Source: Clostridiales bacterium
GTDB lineage: Bacteria; Bacillota; Clostridia; Oscillospirales; Oscillospiraceae
NCBI GenBank assembly: GCA_019423635.1
Contig: JAHZBA010000005.1
Location: 1-64,000 of the forward strand
Direction of reading: 5' to 3'
DNA length: 64,000 nt
A model generated the notes under the pieces. The model saw nothing but the letters and a program-made list of their open reading frames with translations, made no database searches and was not told the origin of the DNA. Every line of letters starts with the position of its first letter. Position 1 is the first letter of the stretch. The position numbers were made by a program, and so were the translations under genes. Positions 57,859-64,000 of this stretch are shown one piece after another.

Positions 57859-58923
57859 ATGTTGGACAAGATAAAGGCGCTGGCACTGCGGTATGAGGAT
57901 CTGCAGGCTCAGCTGGCAGATCCGGACGTCTACGGCGACGCCGCCCGGCTGCGGGATCTCAACCGGGAGCTCAAGGAGCTGGAGCCGGTGGCGGCGGCCT
58001 GCCGGGCCTGGCAGGAGGCGTTGGGGAGACAGGAGGAGGCGGAGTCCCTGCTCCACGACCCGGAGTTTCGGGATCTGGCCCAGGAGGAGCTGGCGGCGGC
58101 CCGGACGGAGCTCCAGCGGCTGGAGGGGGAGATCCGCCTGCTGCTGCTTCCCCGGGACCCGGACAGCCACCGGGACGTGGTGATGGAGCTGCGGGGCGGC
58201 GTCGGCGGCGAGGAGGGCGCGCTGTTTGCGGCGGCCCTTCTGCGGATGTACACCATGTACGCCCAGAGCCGGGGCTGGCGGATGGAGATGGTCAATCTCA
58301 ATGAGACGGAGCTGGGGGGCGTGAAGGAGTGCAGCGTTCTCATCGAGGGCGAGGGCGTCTTCTCCCGGCTGAAGTTTGAAAGCGGCGTCCACCGGGTCCA
58401 GCGGGTGCCGGAGACGGAGTCCGGAGGCCGGATTCACACCAGCGCCGCCACCGTGGCGGTCCTGCCCTCGGCGGAGGAGGTGGACGTGGAGATCAACCCC
58501 AGGGATCTCCAGATCGACACCTACCGCGCCTCCGGAGCCGGGGGACAGCACGTCAACAAGACGGAATCCGCCATCCGGATCACCCACCTGCCCACAGGCC
58601 TTGTGGTGGAGTGCCAGGACGAGCGGAGCCAGTATAAAAACAAGGACAAGGCTATGAAGGTCCTGCGGTCCCGGCTCTATGAGATGGAGCGGGAGCGCCG
58701 GGCCGCGGCGGAGGCCGCCCAGCGCCGCTCCCAGGTGGGCAGCGGCGACCGCAGTGAGCGCATCCGCACCTACAACTTCCCCCAGGGCCGGGTGACGGAC
58801 CACCGCATCGGTCTGACGCTCTACAAGCTGGACGCCGTGATGGACGGCCAGCTGGACGAGATCATCGACGCCCTGGTGACGGCGGAGCAGGCGGAGAAGC
58901 TGAGAGGCGGCGCGGCGGAGTGA
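57859..58923 (+). CDS. prfA: Peptide chain release factor 1
   Basis: RF1 (354 aa) terminates translation at UAA and UAG. The N-terminal helices (MLDKIKALALRYEDLQAQLADP) match the family. The codon-recognition P-x-T motif is PET in VQRVPETESGG, and the catalytic GGQ lies in SGAGGQHVNKTESAIR. ATG 57859 with GAGAGGAG upstream was preferred over an in-frame ATG at 57835, which lacks a ribosome binding site. The Sua5-CoaE fusion follows. An RF1 methyltransferase gene (prmC), often adjacent, is not next to it here. Confidence 0.95.
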   Translation: MLDKIKALALRYEDLQAQLADPDVYGDAARLRDLNRELKELEPVAAACRAWQEALGRQEEAESLLHDPEFRDLAQEELAAARTELQRLEGEIRLLLLPRDPDSHRDVVMELRGGVGGEEGALFAAALLRMYTMYAQSRGWRMEMVNLNETELGGVKECSVLIEGEGVFSRLKFESGVHRVQRVPETESGGRIHTSAATVAVLPSAEEVDVEINPRDLQIDTYRASGAGGQHVNKTESAIRITHLPTGLVVECQDERSQYKNKDKAMKVLRSRLYEMERERRAAAEAAQRRSQVGSGDRSERIRTYNFPQGRVTDHRIGLTLYKLDAVMDGQLDEIIDALVTAEQAEKLRGGAAE

Positions 58924-58979
58924 GGGAGTATTGGAAACCGGCGGGGAATCCCCCGCAAGAGAGATAGAGGCGAACACAT

Positions 58980-60650
58980 ATGATGCAGACGATCTATTAT
59001 GACTTACGGGATATCAAGGGACCTCAGAAGGAGATCCGGGACAAGGTCAGCGCCGCCGCCAAAATCCTGCGGGAGGGCGGTCTGGTGGGCCTGCCCACCG
59101 AGACGGTGTACGGCCTGGGGGCCAACGGGCTGGACGGCGCCGCCGTCCGGAAGATCTTTGAGGCCAAGGGCCGTCCCCAGGACAATCCGCTGATTCTCCA
59201 CGTCACCGGCCCCCAGTGGCTGCCCCGCTACTGTGCGGAGGTGCCGCCCATGGCCTATGTGCTGGCCAGAAAGTTCTGGCCCGGTCCCCTGACGCTGATC
59301 CTGAAGCGGGGCCCCGGGATTCCGGACGAGACCACCGCGGGGCTGGACACCATTGCCGTCCGCTGCCCCAACCACCCGGTGACCCTGGCCATCATCCGGG
59401 AGGCGGGGGTGCCCATCGCGGCGCCCAGCGCCAACCTCTCCGGCCGCCCCAGCTGTACCACGGCGGAGGATGTGCTGGAGGATATGAACGGCAGAATCCA
59501 GTGCCTGGTGGACGGCGGCCCCTGCACCGTGGGAGTGGAGTCCACCATTCTGGATTTGACCTGCGAGCCGCCCCGGCTGCTGCGCCCCGGCGGGGTGTCC
59601 ATGGAGACCCTGGAGCAGATGATCGGCCCCATCCTGCTGGATAAGGCCGTCAGCAGCAGCCTCTCGGAGGGAGAGCAGCCCCGGGCCCCCGGGATGAAGT
59701 ACCGCCATTATGCGCCCAAGGCGCCTGTCACGGTGATTACCGGCGCGCCCGGAAACTCCGCCCGGGAGATCCTGCGGCGGGCGGGGCCGACCTCCGGCGT
59801 CATCTGCTTTGAGGAGTACGCCGCCCGCTTCACAGGGCAGAAGGTCCAGTCCCTGGGCCCCAGCCAGGATAAGCAGACCCAGGCCCAGCGGGTCTTTGAC
59901 GCCCTGCGGTTTTTCGACAGCCAGGACGTGACGGAGATCTACGCCCAGTGCCCCGACAACCAGGGTCTGGGCCTGGCCATCGCCAACCGGCTGAAAAAGG
60001 CCGCGGGCTTCCGCATCATCGACGCCGACAGCCCCCGGGTGGTGCTGGGCATCACCGGCTGCACCGGCGCGGGGAAGACCAGCGTGCTGGAGGCCCTGCG
60101 GAGCATGGGGGGCACGGTGGTGGACTGCGACGCCGTGTACCACCGGATGCTGGAGGAGAGCGACGAGCTGCGCAACGCCATCAACGTGGTCTTTCCCGGC
60201 GTGTTCACCACGGAGGGGAAGCTGAACCGGCAGAAGCTGGGGAAGGAGGTCTTTGCCCAGCGGGACCGGCTGGCCCGGCTGAATGAGATCGTCTTTCAGT
60301 ATGTGGTGCCGGAGGTCCAGCGGCAGATAGGCAGCGAGGCGGGACTGTACGCCGTGGACGCCATCAATCTGCTGGAGAGCGGCCTTGCGGAGCTGTGCGA
60401 CTGCACCATCGCCGTGACGGCTCCCACGGAGCTGCGGGTCCGGCGAATCATGGCGCGGGACGGCATCTCGGAGCAGTACGCCCGGATGCGGGTCACCGCG
60501 CAGAAATCCGATGAGTACTACCGCACCAAGTGCGACTATGAACTGGCCAACGCCGGGGACGATCCCCAGGCCTTCCAGGCGGAAGCCCGGGAATTCTTCC
60601 GGCGGCTGATTGAGGCCATCAAGGAGGAAAAAGCCCGTGGAAAAGAATGA
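58980..60650 (+). CDS. Sua5/YwlC threonylcarbamoyl-AMP synthase fused to dephospho-CoA kinase
   Basis: A 556-aa bifunctional fusion. Residues of about 20-215 are the YrdC/Sua5 domain, which makes threonylcarbamoyl-AMP for tRNA t6A37 (GGLVGLPTETVYGLGANG, KGRPQDNPLILHV, PSANLSGRPSCT). About 235-345 is the Sua5 C-terminal domain, starting APGMKYRHYAPKAPV. About 353-545 is a CoaE-type dephospho-CoA kinase: P-loop GITGCTGAGKTS, VVDCDAVYHRML, then VDAINLLESGL and RIMARDGISEQYARMRV. The kinase P-loop (GCTGAGKT) departs from the usual GGIGSGKS, and the family HP motif reads FQYV. There is no stop or frameshift between the parts. Each alone is full length. It sits between prfA and an aminopeptidase. 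Confidence 0.88.
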   Translation: MMQTIYYDLRDIKGPQKEIRDKVSAAAKILREGGLVGLPTETVYGLGANGLDGAAVRKIFEAKGRPQDNPLILHVTGPQWLPRYCAEVPPMAYVLARKFWPGPLTLILKRGPGIPDETTAGLDTIAVRCPNHPVTLAIIREAGVPIAAPSANLSGRPSCTTAEDVLEDMNGRIQCLVDGGPCTVGVESTILDLTCEPPRLLRPGGVSMETLEQMIGPILLDKAVSSSLSEGEQPRAPGMKYRHYAPKAPVTVITGAPGNSAREILRRAGPTSGVICFEEYAARFTGQKVQSLGPSQDKQTQAQRVFDALRFFDSQDVTEIYAQCPDNQGLGLAIANRLKKAAGFRIIDADSPRVVLGITGCTGAGKTSVLEALRSMGGTVVDCDAVYHRMLEESDELRNAINVVFPGVFTTEGKLNRQKLGKEVFAQRDRLARLNEIVFQYVVPEVQRQIGSEAGLYAVDAINLLESGLAELCDCTIAVTAPTELRVRRIMARDGISEQYARMRVTAQKSDEYYRTKCDYELANAGDDPQAFQAEAREFFRRLIEAIKEEKARGKE

Positions 60651-62040
60651 GTTCAAGGAGTGGAAGGAGAAGCTGTTCTCCGGAAAAAAGAACGGCTACG
60701 ACAAACTGACGGCGCAGGAGCTGGAGGCCATGGAGGCCTACTGCACCGGCTACAAGGCCTACCTGGACGAGGGAAAGACCGAGCGGCTCTGCGCCGCCGA
60801 GAGCATCCGCCTGGCCGAGAGCGCCGGCTACCGGCCCTACACCCGCGGCATGGCGCTGAAGGCGGGGGACAAGGTCTACCGCTGCAACCGGGGCAAGGCG
60901 GTGATGCTGGCCCACATCGGGGAGCGGAGCCTGGCGGAGGGCGTCCAGATCGCCGCCGCCCATATCGACTCCCCCCGGCTGGACTTGAAGCCCAACCCGC
61001 TGTATGAGGACAGCGAGCTGGCCTACTTCAAGACCCACTACTACGGCGGCATCCGCAAGTACCAGTGGGTGACGCTGCCGCTGGAGCTCCACGGCGTGGC
61101 GGTGCTGAAGGACGGCACCCAGGTGGCGGTGCACATCGGCGCCGCGCCGGGGGAGCCGCGGCTGGTGATTACGGATCTCCTGCCCCATCTGGGCCAGGAG
61201 CAGGCGAAAAAGCCTCTGGCCAGCGCCATCCCCGGCGAGACGCTGAACCTGCTGCTGGGCAGCCGCCCCATCGGGGAGGAGGACGAAAAGGGCCGGGTGA
61301 AGCTGGCCGTCATGAAGCTCCTCTATGAGAAGTACGGCATTGTGGAGGACGACTTCACCTCCGCGGAGCTGGAGGCGGTGCCGGCGGGCACAGCCTGCGA
61401 CGTGGGGCTGGACCGCTCGCTGATCGGCGCCTACGGCCACGACGACCGGGTGTGCGCCTACGCCGCGCTGCGGGCGCTGCTGGATCTTGCAAAGACGCCG
61501 GAGAAGACCGCCGTCTGTATGCTGGCGGACAAGGAGGAGATCGGCTCCGACGGCGTGACGGGAATGCAGTCTGCGGCCTTTGACACCTTCCTGGAGGACC
61601 TGTGCGACAGCCAGGGCGTTCCCCTGCGGGTGTGCTTTGAGAACTCCTTCTGCCTCAGCGCCGACGTGACGGCGGCCTACGACCCCAACTATCCGGACGT
61701 GTTTGAAAAGCGGAACGAGGCAAAGGTGAATTACGGCATCAGCCTGTGCAAGTATACCGGCTCCCGGGGCAAATCCGGGGCCTCCGACGCCGACGCGGAG
61801 ACGGTGGCCTATGTGCGGCGCCTGTTCGACGGGGCCGGTGTCATCTGGCAGATCACGGAGCTGGGCAAGGTGGACGCCGGCGGCGGCGGGACGGTGGCCA
61901 TGTATATGGCAAACCGGAATATCGCCACGCTGGACGCCGGCGTGCCGGTGCTGAGTATGCACGCGCCCTTTGAGACCGTGGCCAAGCTGGACTGCTATGA
62001 GACGTACCTTGGCATGAAAGCCGTCTATCAGGCGACGTAA
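60637..62040 (+). CDS. M18-family aminopeptidase
   Basis: A 467-aa zinc aminopeptidase of the M18 (aspartyl aminopeptidase / aminopeptidase I) family. Metal and catalytic motifs are AAHIDSPRLDLKPNP (His, Asp), LADKEEIGSDGVTGMQS (Glu pair), SADVTAAYDPNYPDVFEKRN (Asp) and the late STLSMHAPFE-like segment (VLSMHAPFETVAK, His). The GTG start at 60637 overlaps the Sua5-CoaE end by 14 nt and has AAGGAGG 9 nt upstream. It probably acts in cytoplasmic peptide turnover. Copy B of the palindromic repeat starts at the stop codon. Confidence 0.9.
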   Translation: MEKNEFKEWKEKLFSGKKNGYDKLTAQELEAMEAYCTGYKAYLDEGKTERLCAAESIRLAESAGYRPYTRGMALKAGDKVYRCNRGKAVMLAHIGERSLAEGVQIAAAHIDSPRLDLKPNPLYEDSELAYFKTHYYGGIRKYQWVTLPLELHGVAVLKDGTQVAVHIGAAPGEPRLVITDLLPHLGQEQAKKPLASAIPGETLNLLLGSRPIGEEDEKGRVKLAVMKLLYEKYGIVEDDFTSAELEAVPAGTACDVGLDRSLIGAYGHDDRVCAYAALRALLDLAKTPEKTAVCMLADKEEIGSDGVTGMQSAAFDTFLEDLCDSQGVPLRVCFENSFCLSADVTAAYDPNYPDVFEKRNEAKVNYGISLCKYTGSRGKSGASDADAETVAYVRRLFDGAGVIWQITELGKVDAGGGGTVAMYMANRNIATLDAGVPVLSMHAPFETVAKLDCYETYLGMKAVYQAT

Positions 62041-62105
62041 GAAAAAAGTTTCGTCCGCCTTTTCAAAGGCGGCGGGGGTCCAGGGGGCGGCGCCCCCTGG
62101 GGAGA
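62041..62105 (+). repeat. Dispersed palindromic repeat, copy B
   Basis: Starts immediately after the M18 stop. Hairpins at 62055-62072 (CCGCCTTT/AAAGGCGG) and 62080-62100 (CCAGGGGGC/GCCCCCTGG) correspond to the first two of copy A (56365-56443). Compensating stem changes and the same linker GGGGTCCAGGGG are seen; the third hairpin is absent. Confidence 0.75.
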
Positions 62106-62134
62106 CGCCGGGACAATACCTCTGCAAAAAACGG

Positions 62135-62160
62135 GCGCCCGGGGCGAGAGCCCCGGGCGC
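62135..62160. terminator. Bidirectional terminator
   Basis: GCGCCCGGGGC pairs perfectly with GCCCCGGGCGC (11 bp, GAGA loop). TTCTTCG follows on the plus strand, and CCGTTTTTTGC follows on the minus strand. It ends the M18 transcript and probably the convergent gene at 62560. Confidence 0.75.
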
Positions 62161-62559
62161 TTCTTCGCCTTGAAAAGGGTTTCCAGAACACCTCGTAGGG
62201 GCGGCTATTAGCCGCCGGTTTCCCAACGATATCCGGATCTCCACTGGTACTCCGCCAAGCTGAAACATTGCATTTGTCTTTGGGCCGGATTTCCGCATGG
62301 CTTCATTGTCCCCGCAAGGAGGATGCCGCATCCGCAAGGCGACAGAGCTGCCAGCGGCTGCGCAGTTGTCCTTAGTGGGCGTCAGCCCATCGGCGTCCTC
62401 CACCTCGCCCTGCAAAAATCCTGCTCCAAATCCAATCTGCAATTTCTAACTTGGCAGAGTACCAGGGCCTGTTCATAACCGCCCCTGCATACCGGATCTC
62501 CCGCAGCCAGGCAGAAAAAGATCCCCTGAGATGGTGTTTTTCTATTTTTCAAACACGGC
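62161..62559. other. Intergenic region before the convergent LRR-like gene
   Basis: A 399-nt stretch without a supported gene. It contains a short palindrome (GGCGGCT-ATT-AGCCGCC, 62200-62216) flanked by CGTAGGG and CGGTTTCCC, which may be another small dispersed repeat. Open frames on either strand lack ribosome binding sites. Confidence 0.5.
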
Positions 62560-64000
62560 CTAATCTGTCTTCTCCCATAAAAGCTCCGGCAGCAGCTTCC
62601 CCGTTTGGAGGTAGCATTCCACGCACGCCGCGGCCGCCCGCAGGTCCTCCTGTGCCAGGGATTTGGGAACAGGGGACTGTCCCCCAATTTTGGGCGGAGC
62701 GGGGCTGTCACAGTCTGCGTACCGCGGATTTCGCGGCTGATAACAGGCGCCGCACTCAAAGTCCTGCAGGGCCAGGGCCGCCCAGCCGTCCCGGATATCC
62801 GCCGTAAGCACCAGGTGTTCCAGATCCTGATCCGCTGAACAGGCCAGGGTGCGGAGTCTGCCCGCTTTGAGATCGTTCAATAGCCTCCGCACCAGCGCCT
62901 TGGTTATTTTCTCCCCCCGGCAGATGCGGCCGTTTACGGCTACAGCCTGTGCATAGAAGCCGTTTCTGCCCACTGGCAGCGTTTCCTTTGAGAAATAGCA
63001 GGCGGGGCCTGAGGGCTCCTCCGCCTCCGGCTCCTCCGTGCGGACGCTGGCCGCAAGGCGGTCCAGAATCTCATGGTGCAGCAACACGCATTTGGGAGGC
63101 AGGGATACCGACTGCAGTGCAGGCAGTTCCTCAAGCAGGGAACAGTCCCGGAAATTGCTCTTGCTGACATCCAGATGGACAAGGTGCCTGCATGATTTTA
63201 AAAAGGAGAAATCCCGCAGCTCCGAGGCGGGGAGGATCAGCGTTTGCAGCTGTTCCAGGAATACCAGATCCGAACCGTCATAGAAGCTGGATGCGCTGAG
63301 GTCCAGGTATTTCAGCTGCCGGCACCGCAGCAGAAAGGAAAAATTTTCAATGCAGACGCGGGGAAATTCCAGAAGTTCCAGATGCGGCAGATGGCCCAGA
63401 ATGCGCCAGTCCCCAGGCGCCGGGCGCAGCCAGCCGGGGCAGGCGGGAGTCCCCGGCGTAAAGTCCGCTGCCGCCAGCCGAGTGATCTCTGTAAGATCCG
63501 CGGGCATCCGGATCTCCCGCCCCAGTGCGCTGCAGAGCCATTGCAGCAGATCCGGGTCCACAGGCAGCGCCTCCGCTGAGACCTCTTTGTGCAGGCCGTT
63601 TTGCAGGAAGTCCAGCAGGAAGTCCGCGGCCTCCCGGCAGGTGTGGAAGATCTGCCAGCCGGTTTCCTCCAGGGACTGGCTGGTCTCCGCCGGGGGCGGG
63701 GAGGAGGGCTTCTTCGGACGGATGCTGTGGTAGAGCAGAGCACTGCGATAGGCGTCCAGGACCGCTGCCCCGCACCCGCTGGCGTCCCATCCGGAGGGAA
63801 ACCGGGCGTTTAAGGAGCGAAAGGCCTGGAGCTGCTCAATGCCGACGGGATCGTTGGGGAAGGGAGAGAGGTAGAGCGAGAGTACGCCGCCCTGCCGGAG
63901 TACCTGCCTCAGGGCCTCTTTTTCCGCGGCGATGACCCCGGCCCCTCTCAGCTGAATGGAACAGCGGTTCCCGCGGCTGACGGCATACGGCTGCAGGGAG
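62560..64000 (-). CDS. LRR-like protein of unknown function (N-terminus outside window)
   Basis: The frame is open from the window edge to the stop at 62560, giving 480 residues; the true start lies beyond base 64000. I do not recognise the family. Its first roughly 150 visible residues are mixed, with VLDAYRSALLYHSIRPKK and a Pro/Ser linker. A leucine-rich-repeat-like stretch follows, with units such as LPHLELLEFPRVCIENFSFL, RQLKYLDLSASSFYDGSDL and CRHLVHLDVSKSNFRDCSLL. The C-terminal 150 residues are Cys-containing (DFECGACYQPRNPRYADC) and include NGFYAQAVAVNGRICRGEKIT. There is no signal peptide in the visible part. It could be a protein-interaction scaffold. Convergent with the M18 gene. 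Confidence 0.65.
   Translation of the reverse strand, partial: SLQPYAVSRGNRCSIQLRGAGVIAAEKEALRQVLRQGGVLSLYLSPFPNDPVGIEQLQAFRSLNARFPSGWDASGCGAAVLDAYRSALLYHSIRPKKPSSPPPAETSQSLEETGWQIFHTCREAADFLLDFLQNGLHKEVSAEALPVDPDLLQWLCSALGREIRMPADLTEITRLAAADFTPGTPACPGWLRPAPGDWRILGHLPHLELLEFPRVCIENFSFLLRCRQLKYLDLSASSFYDGSDLVFLEQLQTLILPASELRDFSFLKSCRHLVHLDVSKSNFRDCSLLEELPALQSVSLPPKCVLLHHEILDRLAASVRTEEPEAEEPSGPACYFSKETLPVGRNGFYAQAVAVNGRICRGEKITKALVRRLLNDLKAGRLRTLACSADQDLEHLVLTADIRDGWAALALQDFECGACYQPRNPRYADCDSPAPPKIGGQSPVPKSLAQEDLRAAAACVECYLQTGKLLPELLWEKTD

Noticed and set aside
1..64000. tRNA, rRNA or mobile-element genes
   Set aside because: I looked for cloverleaf-like segments, rRNA signatures, transposases, integrases and terminal repeats in the intergenic spaces and found none that I can support.

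Overview
The window reads as one contiguous chromosomal segment of a motile, high-GC, low-tRNA-density Bacillota, most like the Oscillospiraceae (Intestinimonas / Oscillibacter / Flavonifractor-like clostridia). The reasons are the gene content (CheC, CheD, CheV, CsrA-FliW, FlgM with a sigma-28 promoter of the Bacillota type, SLH surface proteins, DUF5058, DUF2812), strong AGGAGG-type ribosome binding sites, and strong GC bias at third codon positions. The genus is an inference; no rRNA or tRNA gene is present to settle it. No phage, transposase, integrase or CRISPR array was seen.

Region 1 (1-12.2 kb) is flagellar and chemotaxis: the end of flhA overlapping fliA (sigma-28), two rod/hook-type proteins (flgF/flgG-like), cheC, cheD, cheV and a degenerate EAL-HDOD protein. 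An opposing parA-comFB pair follows, then fliD, fliS and a fliT-like gene. Region 2 (12.2-20.8 kb) is more unusual: an exported C39-like peptidase, an orphan FtsE-type ATPase with altered signature motifs, a chemoreceptor, a long FtsA-like protein with a tandem C-terminal module, a Lys-rich membrane protein, a single-domain Clp-type AAA+ protein whose ribosome binding site lies in a hairpin, and a small unknown protein. Region 3 (20.8-27.5 kb, minus strand) is a late flagellar operon, flgM-flgN-flgK-flgL-DUF6470-fliW-csrA-yjfB. It starts at a near-perfect sigma-28 promoter and ends at a strong terminator; the small yjfB gene is easy to miss. Region 4 (27.7-32.3 kb, minus) is cheA-cheW-cheR-cheB.

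Region 5 (32.4-44.5 kb, plus) joins a ylqG/ylqH-like pair (FliK-like and FlhB-C-like) to two PilZ-domain genes that flank two very large exported SLH-domain proteins. Together with the ComFB protein and the degenerate EAL protein, this suggests motility and surface proteins sharing cyclic-dinucleotide control. No GGDEF synthase is in the window. Region 6 (44.8-51.4 kb, minus) holds a DUF2812 membrane protein, a DUF5058 membrane-protein pair with a divergent M20 carbamoylase-like hydrolase, and a GHKL/LytTR two-component pair. Region 7 (52.0-62.0 kb, plus) is housekeeping: ddl, murF, an ABC-F ATPase, a YdcF-like protein, a flavodoxin, prfA, a Sua5-CoaE fusion and an M18 aminopeptidase. The window ends inside a minus-strand leucine-rich-repeat-like gene of unknown function.

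Several operons carry strong intergenic hairpins without U-tracts. The most striking is an approximately 141-nt nested inverted repeat between flgL and the DUF6470 gene. The extracellular axial proteins FlgK, FlgL and FliD are much longer than usual. FlgK and FlgL share a short repeat around D-x-D-G-N, and FliD carries related D-x-D-G loops.
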